From Bradyrhizobium sp. BTAi1 (GTDB lineage Bacteria; Pseudomonadota; Alphaproteobacteria; Rhizobiales; Xanthobacteraceae): 64,000 nt of DNA. Below the pieces are notes generated by a model. That model was not told the DNA's origin. It made no database searches and saw only the letters and a list, made by a program, of their open reading frames with translations. Positions 52,940 through 60,958 of this stretch are shown piece by piece (the stretch's first letter is position 1; every line of letters begins with the position of its first letter). A program made the position numbers and the translations under genes. The stretch is from assembly GCF_000015165.1 (NCBI RefSeq), contig NC_009485.1:1280001-1344000 (forward strand), in the 5' to 3' direction.

Positions 52940-54721
52940 ATGAACGGTGCAACCGCGCTCGTGAGCATGCTGTCCGGATATGGCGTCGACGTCATCTTCG
53001 GCGTCCCGGGCGATACCAATGTCGCGCTCTATGAGGCTCTCAGAATGACGAAGGGCGCGCCTCGCCACATTCTGTGCCGTGACGAACGTTCGGCGGTGTT
53101 CATGGCGGACTGCTATGCGCGCCTGTCTGGCAAGCCTGGGGTTGCGGAGGTGCCGAGCGGGGCCGGTGCGCTCTACGGTCTGCCCGGCGTCGCTGAAGCC
53201 AACAAATCGTCGGTGCCCCTCATTCTGCTGGTCAACGACATCCCGCAGCCGGGCGTCGGGCGCGGCACGCTGACCGAGCTGCCCGTCCAGGATCTGTTCA
53301 AGCCGATCAGCAAGCGGGCCGAGACGCTTGCTCATGTGCGAAAGCTTCCAGAGGTCGTGCGCCGCGCCTTTCGCGAGGCCACCGGCGGCCGGCCCGGCGC
53401 CGTCGTCCTCGCGCTGCCAGAGGATATTCTCTACCAGGACCTGCCCAGCGAGGGCGTGTCGTTGCATGTCGAGCCGCAATGCCGGCAGGCGCCGTCCTAT
53501 AGGAGCAGGCCCGCCGACGCCGATCTCGACAGCGCGCTGAACGCGATTCTCGCCGCCGAGCGTCCGCTGATCGTTGCGGGCGGCGGAGCCAATCGGTCTG
53601 CAGCGGCGGAGGCGATCACCGCCTTTGCCGAGCGTCTCGGCATTCCCGTCGTCACCACGATCACCGGGCAGGGCGTCATTCGCGACGACCACAAGCTCGG
53701 GATCGGAATCATCGGCGACAACGGCTTTCATCCGCACGCGGTATGGGCGCTCGGCCGTGCCGATCTCGTGATCTATGTCGGCTGCCGCATGGGGTCGGTC
53801 GCCACCATGAATTGGCAGTGGCCGGTCCCGAACGGAGAGACCAGGATCGTTCAAGTCGATCTCGAGCCGGAAGTCATCGGCAATACCTACGCCATCGATT
53901 TTCCGCTGGTGGGTGATGCGCGTGCGGTCGTGGAGGCCTTGATCGCCAAGGCGCCCGCCGATCATGCGTCGGTGACCGCTGCATGGGTCGACGAGATCAA
54001 CAGCCGTCGCGCCGACTTCTGGGATGTGATGGCGCCGCATCTGCAAAGCGACGAGGTGCCGCTGCGGCCCGAGCGGGTGATTGAAACGCTCAACCGTTGC
54101 CTGCCGATGCCCTGCAACGTGGTGTCTGATGCCGGTACGCCGACACCCTATGCCACGCGTTTTCTTCGCCTGCGCGATCCGCAGTCCAAGCTCGTGATCC
54201 CGCGCTTCTACGGCGGACTTGGATACGCCATTCCGGCGGTGATCGGTGCCTACTTCGCGGCTCCCCATCTGAGGCCTGTTGGCCTGTTCGGCGACGGCTC
54301 GCTCGGCATGTCGGCCGGCGAGTTGGAGACGCTTTCGCGCCTGCAAGTTCCGGCAGTCCTGATCCATTTCAACAATGCCTGCTTCGGCTGGATCAAGGCC
54401 CTGCAGCGGGTCGTCGACCGTGATCGTGCGCGCAAGGCGTCCGAGCATAGCCCTGCCGTACCGGTCAACGACCCGACGTTCAGCGTCGACTTCGGCAAAT
54501 ACGACATGAGCCGGCTCGCGTCCGTCTATGGCATCCGCAGCTTCCGGGTCGAAACGCCGGCGCAACTGGAGGCCGCGTTGCGCGAGGCGTTCGAGCTGAA
54601 CGAGCCGGTCTTCATCGACGTTGCGGTGGAATCCATCGCCGATCGCCTGCCGCCGGTATTCTCATGGCTCAAGAAGGTCGGGGCCGATCCGGCGGCCGTC
54701 GGCGTTCAGGCTGCTCTCTAG
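52940..54721 (+). CDS. Thiamine-diphosphate-dependent enzyme (acetolactate synthase-like)
   Basis: A 593-residue ThDP enzyme in the usual three-domain order. The N-terminal Pyr domain has the catalytic Glu in CRDERSAVFMADCYARL, the middle domain binds nucleotide or is structural, and the C-terminal PP domain has the GDGSLGMSAGELETLSRL...VLIHFNN cofactor motif. It resembles acetolactate synthase and glyoxylate carboligase but also 2-oxoacid decarboxylases. It is the first gene of the rightward operon, 12 bases before the lysine-dehydrogenase-like gene. No ThDP step is known in the lysine-to-2-hydroxyglutarate route, so it may decarboxylate or ligate a 2-oxo acid formed by the cluster. AAGGAG supports the ATG at 52940. 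Confidence 0.9.
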   Translation: MNGATALVSMLSGYGVDVIFGVPGDTNVALYEALRMTKGAPRHILCRDERSAVFMADCYARLSGKPGVAEVPSGAGALYGLPGVAEANKSSVPLILLVNDIPQPGVGRGTLTELPVQDLFKPISKRAETLAHVRKLPEVVRRAFREATGGRPGAVVLALPEDILYQDLPSEGVSLHVEPQCRQAPSYRSRPADADLDSALNAILAAERPLIVAGGGANRSAAAEAITAFAERLGIPVVTTITGQGVIRDDHKLGIGIIGDNGFHPHAVWALGRADLVIYVGCRMGSVATMNWQWPVPNGETRIVQVDLEPEVIGNTYAIDFPLVGDARAVVEALIAKAPADHASVTAAWVDEINSRRADFWDVMAPHLQSDEVPLRPERVIETLNRCLPMPCNVVSDAGTPTPYATRFLRLRDPQSKLVIPRFYGGLGYAIPAVIGAYFAAPHLRPVGLFGDGSLGMSAGELETLSRLQVPAVLIHFNNACFGWIKALQRVVDRDRARKASEHSPAVPVNDPTFSVDFGKYDMSRLASVYGIRSFRVETPAQLEAALREAFELNEPVFIDVAVESIADRLPPVFSWLKKVGADPAAVGVQAAL

Positions 54722-54733
54722 GAGGGGTTCGAA

Positions 54734-55864
54734 ATGGCTCAATCGTCGAAAAACATCGCTGTTCTCGGTGCCGGGCAGATCGGTGCCGTGATCGCCGGCA
54801 TGCTCGCGGAGCAGGGGCACAAGGTGACGCTGGCGGACGCATCGGACGCGCAGCTCGGCTTGAGTGTCGGACGCATCTTCGCTACCAAAGTGGTGGATGC
54901 CGGAGACCTAGCTGCCCTCCGCGCCTTTCTGAAGGAGCAGGAGATCGTCGTCAGCGCATGTCCGTATTTTCTCAACCGTGGCATTGCGCAGATCGCCGCG
55001 GAGACCGGGACACACTATTTCGACCTGACCGAGGACGTCGCCACGACCGCCTACATCAAGGACCTTGCAGCGGGCGCCGACGTGATGTTTGCGCCGCAAT
55101 GCGGCCTGGCGCCGGGTTTCATCTGCGTGCTCGGGGCCGAGATGGCATCGCGGTTCGATAGCGTGAGAACCATCAAGATGCGCGTCGGCGCGCTGCCGCT
55201 CTATCCGACCAATGCCTTGCGTTACAACGTGACCTGGTCCATCGATGGCCTGATCAACGAGTACTGCAATCCGTGCGAGATCGTTTTCGACGGCAAGCCG
55301 ATTGCGGTACCCGCGCTGGAGGGGGTCGAGGGCGTGATGATCGACGGCGTCGCCTACGAGGCCTTCAACACCTCGGGCGGCCTCGGCACCTTGACGGAGA
55401 CCCTGGCGGGCAAGGTTCGCGACATGAGCTACAAGACCTTGCGCTACCCCGGGCATGCCGAGATCATGAAGCTGCTGCTGCAGGGTCTGGGGCTTGCTGA
55501 CGACCGGGAAACGATGCGCCGCATTCTCAACCGCGCCGCCCCGTTCACGCACAAGGACGTCGTCGTGATCTTCGTCACCGGCATCGGCGAGCGTAACGGC
55601 CGCATGGAGGAGGACAGCATCGTCCTGCGCTACGATGGCCGGCCCGAGCTCGGGGCCATCCAACTGACGACGGCCGCGGGCTGTGTCGCGATGGTCGAGC
55701 TGTTTCTCGCGGGCAAGCTTCCGGCGAAGGGCTTTGTGCGCCAGGAGGATGCGAGCCTGTCGGACTTCCTGTCCACCCGTGAAGGCAGCCGGCTGGCCAG
55801 GGAGGCCCGCAGCTCCGAAACGGGTGACTTTGCCGCTCGCTTTGCTAGCAAGAGAGCTGCATGA
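54734..55864 (+). CDS. Saccharopine-reductase-fold dehydrogenase (L-lysine 6-dehydrogenase-like)
   Basis: A 376-residue protein with an N-terminal Rossmann motif (IAVLGAGQIGAVIAGMLAEQ). A saccharopine-dehydrogenase-like C-terminal domain follows: PQCGLAPGF, RYNVTWSIDGLINEYCNPCEI, EAFNTSGGLGTLTETL and YKTLRYPGHAEIMKLLL. The length and these blocks agree with bacterial L-lysine 6-dehydrogenase, which deaminates lysine at the epsilon carbon to give aminoadipate semialdehyde, the substrate of the ALDH at 48140. A related omega-amino-acid substrate cannot be excluded. It starts 12 bases after the ThDP gene (AGGAGGGG upstream). Confidence 0.85.
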   Translation: MAQSSKNIAVLGAGQIGAVIAGMLAEQGHKVTLADASDAQLGLSVGRIFATKVVDAGDLAALRAFLKEQEIVVSACPYFLNRGIAQIAAETGTHYFDLTEDVATTAYIKDLAAGADVMFAPQCGLAPGFICVLGAEMASRFDSVRTIKMRVGALPLYPTNALRYNVTWSIDGLINEYCNPCEIVFDGKPIAVPALEGVEGVMIDGVAYEAFNTSGGLGTLTETLAGKVRDMSYKTLRYPGHAEIMKLLLQGLGLADDRETMRRILNRAAPFTHKDVVVIFVTGIGERNGRMEEDSIVLRYDGRPELGAIQLTTAAGCVAMVELFLAGKLPAKGFVRQEDASLSDFLSTREGSRLAREARSSETGDFAARFASKRAA

Positions 55865-55930
55865 ATGTGTCTTGTCCGCGGTATCGACGCGCGACGTCCT
55901 GAGTTCAACACCTACAGGGGGAGTTTGAGA

Positions 55931-56782
55931 ATGGTTAATCGTCGCGACATCGGATCGCTCGTGGGACTTGGCGCAGCCGCGGCCGCACTCGCAGCTGGCT
56001 CGGTCGCATCGCCGGCCCTCGCGCAGTCGCAACCGGAGAGCACGTTCGCGCAAATTCGCCGGACCAAGAAGCTTCGGATTGCCGGTATCGTCGGTACCGA
56101 GCCCTACTACCACAAGGACATCGCGACCGGGCAATGGTCGGGCTTCTGCGTGAGCATGGCGACCGAACTCGCCAAGGCGATGGAGGCCGAGGTCGAGATC
56201 ATCGAGTCGACCTGGGGCAACTCGGTGCTGGATCTCCAGGCCAATAAGATCGACATCATGTTCGGACTGAGCCCGACGCCGTCACGGGCCCTGATCGTGG
56301 AATTCACCCGCCCGATCATGAACAACACGTTTACCATCATCGCGAAGTCCGGCTTCGAGCCGAAATCGTGGGATGACCTCAACAAGCCGGAGGTGAAAGT
56401 GGCCGTGGACATCGGCTCTACGCACGATCTCTACGCGCGGCGAACCCTTCCGAAGGCGACGCTGGTTGCTCTCAAGTCGCCGGATGAGGCTGTGCTGGCG
56501 GTGCAATCCGGCCGCGCCGACTGCCTGATCCAGGTCGCGATGCTGTCGCTGGTGACCGTCAAGAAGAACGCGAAGGTCGGCAAGGTCATCATCCCGACGC
56601 CGGTGGCCGCGCAGCCGACCTGCTGCGGAGTGCGTGTCGATTCCGATACCCGTTTCCGCACCTATGTCGACAACTGGCTGGAATATAGCCGTGCCCTCGG
56701 CGCGTTGCGCGAATGGATCCTGGGGAGTCTTTCGTTGGTGAACATCCAGGAGCAGGATATTCCTCCTGGTCTCCAGTTCTGA
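55931..56782 (+). CDS. Amino-acid ABC transporter substrate-binding protein
   Basis: A 283-residue periplasmic binding protein. A twin-arginine-like signal (MVNRRDIGSLVGLGAAAAALAAGSVASPALAQ) precedes the family 3 solute-binding fold: LRIAGIVGTEPYYHKD, DIMFGLSPTPSRALIVEFTRPIM and VAVDIGSTHD. Members bind polar amino acids, here probably lysine or a related compound. AGGGGGAG lies upstream of the ATG at 55931. A strong hairpin follows the stop and may limit read-through into the rest of the operon. Confidence 0.9.
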   Translation: MVNRRDIGSLVGLGAAAAALAAGSVASPALAQSQPESTFAQIRRTKKLRIAGIVGTEPYYHKDIATGQWSGFCVSMATELAKAMEAEVEIIESTWGNSVLDLQANKIDIMFGLSPTPSRALIVEFTRPIMNNTFTIIAKSGFEPKSWDDLNKPEVKVAVDIGSTHDLYARRTLPKATLVALKSPDEAVLAVQSGRADCLIQVAMLSLVTVKKNAKVGKVIIPTPVAAQPTCCGVRVDSDTRFRTYVDNWLEYSRALGALREWILGSLSLVNIQEQDIPPGLQF

Positions 56783-56796
56783 TGCTGTCCATCGAT

Positions 56797-56829
56797 CTGC
56801 CCGCGTCCACGTCTGACGCGGGCAGTTTT
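56797..56829 (+). terminator. Hairpin after the substrate-binding protein gene
   Basis: A perfect 11-bp GC-rich stem (56,797-56,807 with 56,815-56,825), a 7-base loop and T4 lie 14 bases after the stop codon. The following genes are co-directional and functionally linked, so this is likely a partial terminator or mRNA-stabilising element that gives more binding protein than permease. Confidence 0.75.
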
Positions 56830-56879
56830 GTGTCAGGGCCACGCTGAGCTGGCCCGCAGCGATGTTGAAGGAATACGGC

Positions 56880-57596
56880 TTGACGCAGAATGAACGACAT
56901 CCTCCGCTCGGCATCATCATGCTCGATGCAGCGATCCACCGTCCGCCGGGGGACGTCGGCCATTCCGCAAGCTGGCCGTTCGATGTGATCTTCAAGATCG
57001 TTCCAGGCGCATCCGCCCGTAAGATCGTCGGTGGCGATGACGCCGACCTCATGGATGCGTTCGTCAAAGCCGGTGACGAGCTGCATGCGGAGGGCGCCAT
57101 CGGACTCACGACGTCGTGCGGCTTTCTGGCTGCCCGACAGCGCGAGCTTTCCGCGCGGATGAAGCTGCCGCTCGCAACCTCCAGCCTTCTGCAATTACCT
57201 ATCGTCGAGCGCTGCCTTTCGGCCGGCCGCCGAGCGGGCGTCGTCACCTACGATGCGAAGGCCCTGACGGAGAGACACTTCGTTGCCGTCGGCGCCGATC
57301 CTGGCACGCCGCGGGTCGGACTTCCTCCAGACGGGGCGTTGCGCGCGCATATCGAAGGCGATCGCCCTTATGATCGCGAATGGCTGCGGCGCGACGTCTT
57401 CGCGGCCGTCCAGGCACTTCTCTCCGGTCATCCGAACATCGGTGCCATCGTGTTCGAATGTACCAATCTGCCGCCGTTTTCCGCCGAGGTGTCGCGTGAA
57501 TTCGGATTGCCGGTCTACGATGTCATTACACTCGGGCGCTGGTTCTATTCGGGACTGACCCAGACCGCCTATTCGCAATCATTTGGTATGGGATAG
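56880..57596 (+). CDS. Asp/Glu/hydantoin racemase family protein
   Basis: About 238 residues. The two catalytic cysteines expected of the aspartate/glutamate racemase superfamily are visible in GLTTSCGFLA and VFECTNLPP, and the start PPLGIIMLDAAIHRPPGD is typical of this branch. A TTG start at 56880 has AAGGA upstream; an ATG at 56862 lacks one. Situated between transport genes and near a DadA-type oxidase, it may interconvert D- and L-forms of the amino acid imported here. Some members are decarboxylases or isomerases instead. Confidence 0.8.
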   Translation: MTQNERHPPLGIIMLDAAIHRPPGDVGHSASWPFDVIFKIVPGASARKIVGGDDADLMDAFVKAGDELHAEGAIGLTTSCGFLAARQRELSARMKLPLATSSLLQLPIVERCLSAGRRAGVVTYDAKALTERHFVAVGADPGTPRVGLPPDGALRAHIEGDRPYDREWLRRDVFAAVQALLSGHPNIGAIVFECTNLPPFSAEVSREFGLPVYDVITLGRWFYSGLTQTAYSQSFGMG

Positions 57597-57601
57597 GCGA
57601 G

Positions 57602-58261
57602 ATGCATTACGAGTGGAGCTTCGGCTTCCTTCTGCAATACAGCAAGCTGATCGGCGTCGGCACGGCCTATACGATCGGCTTCACCATTCTCACCGCCGTC
57701 GCCGGATTCATCGTCGGCTGCATCGTGGCGATCGCAAGCCTGTCCAACATACGGCTGATCTCGTCACCGCTGGTGATGCTGGTCGAGATCTTCCGCTGTA
57801 CGCCGGTGCTGGTTCAGCTGGTGTGGATCTACTACGCGCTCCCGGTTCTGATCGGCGTCGAGCTGTCGCCCGCGGTGGCGGCCTTCATCTCGCTGAGCCT
57901 CTATGGCGGCGCGTTCTATTCGGAGATCATTCGCGGCGGCATCGTGTCGATCGATCCCGGCCAGTGGGACGCCGGGCGCGCCCTCGGCATGCGCCGTTTC
58001 GACCTGATGCGGCGCATCGTGATGCCACAGGCGTTGAAGCGGATGATTCCGCCGCTGGTCAACCAGGCCGTGCTGCAGCTGAAGAACACCTCGCTTCTCT
58101 CGGTGCTGGCGGTGCCGGACCTGCTGTATCAGGGGCAGCTGATCACGTCGGCGACCTACCGACCGCTCGAGACCTACACGATGATCGCTGTGATCTACTT
58201 CATCATCCTGTTCCCGATGACCCGTGTCGCGCGCGTGCTCGAAGCGCGCCTCGCGCATTGA
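57602..58261 (+). CDS. Polar amino-acid ABC transporter permease
   Basis: A 219-residue HisM/GlnP-type permease with about five membrane helices (for example GTAYTIGFTILTAVAGFIVGCIVAIASL). The EAA loop for ATPase docking reads DAGRALGMRRFDLMRRIVMPQALKRMIPPLVNQ. It starts 5 bases after the racemase gene and is followed 9 bases later by the ATPase gene. Only one permease gene is present, so it probably forms a homodimer. Confidence 0.93.
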   Translation: MHYEWSFGFLLQYSKLIGVGTAYTIGFTILTAVAGFIVGCIVAIASLSNIRLISSPLVMLVEIFRCTPVLVQLVWIYYALPVLIGVELSPAVAAFISLSLYGGAFYSEIIRGGIVSIDPGQWDAGRALGMRRFDLMRRIVMPQALKRMIPPLVNQAVLQLKNTSLLSVLAVPDLLYQGQLITSATYRPLETYTMIAVIYFIILFPMTRVARVLEARLAH

Positions 58262-58270
58262 GGTCGGCCG

Positions 58271-59089
58271 ATGTCAACGAGCGAGGCGAATGCTCCCATG
58301 TCCGATGCCGCGATGATCGAGCTCATCCACGTGAAAAAGTCCTTCGGAGCGGTGAGCGTGCTCAAGGATATTTCCCTGCGCGTGCCCCGCGGCGGCGTCG
58401 TTGCGCTGATCGGGCCGAGCGGCTCGGGCAAGTCCACGCTGCTCAGGTGCCTCAATCTGCTGACCCTCCCGGAAAGCGGAGTCATTCGCGTCGGTCGAAG
58501 CACCATGGACTTCACGAACGGGCATCAACTGCCGCGCGACAAGGATCTCGCAGCGTTTCGTGCGCGAACCGGCATGGTGTTCCAGAACTTCAACCTGTTT
58601 CCGCATATGTCGGTCATCCGGAACGTGATGGAGGGGCCCGTCACCGTCCTGAAAGTTCGGCCGGACGAGGCGCGCCAGACGGCGCTGGCGTTGTTGGACA
58701 AGGTCGGATTGCGAGACAAGGCCGACGTTGCCCCGGACAAGCTGTCCGGAGGCCAGAAGCAGCGCGTCGCGATCGCCCGTGCGCTGGCGATGAAGCCGGA
58801 GGTGATGTTGTTCGACGAAGCGACGTCGGCGCTCGATCCTGAGCTCGTCGGCGAAGTGCTGGCGGTCGTTCGCCAGCTCGCGGCTGAGGGCATGACGATG
58901 GTGCTCGTGACGCACGAAATGGCGTTCGCGCGCGAGGTGGCCGACACTGTGGTCTTCATGCGCGATGGCGTGGTGGTGGAGGACGGGCCGGCACGACAGG
59001 TGATCGATACGCCGCGGGAGGCCGCGACACGCGCCTTCCTCAGTCATTTCCATAGCGGCCGGTTGCCGGCAGCCGCGGCCAACGCGTGA
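58271..59089 (+). CDS. Polar amino-acid ABC transporter ATPase (copy 1)
   Basis: A 272-residue ATP-binding protein: Walker [11 protein letters not shown]-loop in [12 protein letters not shown], signature LSGGQKQR, Walker [13 protein letters not shown] and a switch VTHEMAF. The first strand [14 protein letters not shown] is complete. Starts at 58271 or 58301 are possible. It forms the transporter with the preceding permease and the binding protein at 55931. A close paralogue (about 85% identical by eye) lies at 60959. Confidence 0.94.
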   Translation: MSTSEANAPMSDAAMIELIHVKKSFGAVSVLKDISLRVPRGGVVALIGPSGSGKSTLLRCLNLLTLPESGVIRVGRSTMDFTNGHQLPRDKDLAAFRARTGMVFQNFNLFPHMSVIRNVMEGPVTVLKVRPDEARQTALALLDKVGLRDKADVAPDKLSGGQKQRVAIARALAMKPEVMLFDEATSALDPELVGEVLAVVRQLAAEGMTMVLVTHEMAFAREVADTVVFMRDGVVVEDGPARQVIDTPREAATRAFLSHFHSGRLPAAAANA

Positions 59090-59111
59090 TCACGCAAGGA
59101 CGCAGCTTCGA

Positions 59112-60419
59112 ATGCAACAGAGTCAGAAGCCGCTGCGCATCGCAGTGATCGGCGCCGGCATCGTCGGCGCCGCCACGGCCTGGGAACTGATCAAAGTCGG
59201 ACATGCCGTCACGCTGATCGAGCCGGATGAGCCCGGCGGACCCCAGGCGGCGAGCTATGGAAACGGTGCCTGGATCAGCCCCGCGTCGATCATCCCGATG
59301 TCGATGCCCGGTCTCTGGCGCAAGGTGCCGGGCTATCTGCTCGATCCGAGCGGACCGCTGGTGCTGCGTTGGACCGCGTTGCCTTCGCTGGCGCCGTGGC
59401 TGTTGCGCTTCCTTGCAGCCGGTTGGACCGGTCAGAAGGTCGAGCATACGGCGGGCGTGCTCGCATCGATCCTGGGCGATGGTCCGCAGCGCCATGCCCT
59501 GTTGGCGGAGGAGATCGGACGGCCCGATCTGATCCGTCGCACCGGCCTGCTCTATGCTTATCGCGATCGCGAGGCGTTCGAGGAGGAAGGTCTCGCCTGG
59601 CGACTTCGAAAGGACAACGGGCTGCAATGGCGCGAGCTCGAATCTGAGGAACTGCGGCGCCGCGAGCCGGATCTCAGTCCCGGCTATCGCTTCGGCGTCC
59701 TGGTCGAGGACGGCGCGTATTGCGCCGACCCCGGCGCCTATGTAGCTGCGATCGTGCAGGCCGTGTGTGCGCGAGGCGGGGTTCTCGTCCGCGCGCACGC
59801 CGACGGCTTCGTGCTGGCAAACGGCCGTCTCAAGGCGGTGACGACCGATCGAGGCCAGGTCGACTGCGACCGAGCGGTGATCTGCGGCGGCATCCGCTCC
59901 AAGGCGCTCGCGCGTGCCGCCGGCGATCGCGTCATGCTCGTGAGCGAGCGCGGCTACCACGGCGTGATTGCGTCACCGCAGGCCGGCCCGCGATTTCCGA
60001 TCATGCCGAGCGATGGACGAATGGCCAACACGCCGACCGCTGCCGGCCTGCGGCTCGCAGGCCAGGTCGAGCTCACGCATGTCGATGCCGAGCCGGATTG
60101 GAGTCGCGTCGAGATCCTCGTCCAACACGCGCTGAAGACCTATCCGGCGCTGGGGCCACGCGAGCGCCTGAAAGTCGAGCGCTGGATGGGGCATCGGCCC
60201 TCGACGCCGGATGGCCGTCCGGTTATCGGAGCGTCCTCTGTATCTCCCGATATCTTCCACGCCTTCGGCCATGGACATGTCGGCCTGGCATCGGGCCCGA
60301 TCACGGGACGCATCATTGCCGATCTCGTTGCGGGCAAGGACGCGCCGGTCGATATCAGGCCGTTCGCCGTATCGCGATTTAGCCGCTCGAGGTGGCGGAT
60401 GGCATCGGGAGCCACATGA
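59112..60419 (+). CDS. FAD-dependent amino-acid oxidase/dehydrogenase (DadA/DAO-like)
   Basis: A 435-residue DAO-family flavoprotein with an N-terminal FAD motif (RIAVIGAGIVGAATAWELIKVGHAVTLIE). SYGNGAWISPASIIPMSMPGL is the block characteristic of D-amino-acid dehydrogenase DadA. The C-terminal FAD-binding GHGHVGLASGPITGRIIADLV is also present. It would oxidatively deaminate a D-amino acid or a cyclic imino acid such as pipecolate, passing electrons to the quinone pool. With the racemase-like gene and the transporter it may open a D-lysine or imino-acid branch of the pathway. It starts 22 bases after the ATPase gene. Confidence 0.9.
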   Translation: MQQSQKPLRIAVIGAGIVGAATAWELIKVGHAVTLIEPDEPGGPQAASYGNGAWISPASIIPMSMPGLWRKVPGYLLDPSGPLVLRWTALPSLAPWLLRFLAAGWTGQKVEHTAGVLASILGDGPQRHALLAEEIGRPDLIRRTGLLYAYRDREAFEEEGLAWRLRKDNGLQWRELESEELRRREPDLSPGYRFGVLVEDGAYCADPGAYVAAIVQAVCARGGVLVRAHADGFVLANGRLKAVTTDRGQVDCDRAVICGGIRSKALARAAGDRVMLVSERGYHGVIASPQAGPRFPIMPSDGRMANTPTAAGLRLAGQVELTHVDAEPDWSRVEILVQHALKTYPALGPRERLKVERWMGHRPSTPDGRPVIGASSVSPDIFHAFGHGHVGLASGPITGRIIADLVAGKDAPVDIRPFAVSRFSRSRWRMASGAT

Positions 60420-60512
60420 AGCTGCGCCATGGGCGTGCAACTGTGCTTTCGATTCCGGGGGATGAACGCGGTCGACTGCCGTCAGACCGCTGGCGCAAGT
60501 GAATGTCGGTAT

Positions 60513-60540
60513 CGTTGGTTGCGCCTCCCCGCAACCAACG
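60513..60540. repeat. Inverted repeat containing the tRNA 3' tip
   Basis: CGTTGGTTGC (60,513-60,522) and GCAACCAACG (60,531-60,540) pair perfectly around an 8-base loop. The right arm belongs to a copy of the last bases of tRNA-fMet (TCCCCGCAACCAA at 60,526). The left arm looks like an inverted copy of the same tip, suggesting a rearranged junction. Confidence 0.6.
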
Positions 60541-60542
60541 AC

Positions 60543-60580
60543 ACTCCCGTAGCCGACTCGGCTGCGGGAGTTTTCGTTTG
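60543..60580 (+). terminator. Second copy of the tRNA-fMet terminator
   Basis: The segment 60,526-60,582 matches 46,620-46,676 with about three differences, including the same 13-bp hairpin and T-rich tail. It follows the DadA-like gene and may terminate the rightward operon. Its tRNA-tip prefix points to an ancient attachment-site origin. Confidence 0.8.
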
Positions 60581-60774
60581 TGCCCAGCGCGAGAACTGCC
60601 ATCTTCTGCGGCGAAGTCATAACCTCTGCGGACACCGGCTCGCTCAGCGTGAATGCCTCCCACACGGCTGTCTCCAGTTGAACGCCCGCGGATGATGTCC
60701 TCGACCTCAGCGATCAGCACGATCCGTGTCTCGCCATTTGGAACTGGTCACTGCCAGCTCATCGTCGCTACTCA

Positions 60775-60930
60775 TTAGCAGCCGACATCGAAGACGAGGT
60801 CGGCGCGCCGGCACGACCGGCATGCAAATCGACCGTCATCGCCAGTGATGCCGATCGCGCGTCCGTGGTCGTCGCGAGTGACGCCCTGTCCCATCGTCGA
60901 GACAGCGGAAACGCCGAGCCGCTCGGCGGC
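60775..60930 (-). pseudogene. Fragment of a thiamine-diphosphate enzyme gene (inverted)
   Basis: Read leftward, the segment encodes AERLGVSAVST-MGQGVTRDDHGRAIGITG and then CRRADLVFDVGC and a stop. This matches the middle of the ThDP enzyme at 52940 (AERLGIPVVTT...GQGVIRDDHKLGIGIIG...GRADLVIYVGC). Both ends of the gene are missing. The fragment lies head to head against the ATPase copy at 60959, the opposite orientation to the intact cluster. Confidence 0.65.
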
Positions 60931-60958
60931 TCATCAACAAAAGGCACAAGGAGAAAGG

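Noticed and set aside
52898..54565. A 555-codon leftward open frame
   Set aside because: It is the antisense shadow of the ThDP enzyme gene; GC-rich codon bias keeps the opposite strand open.
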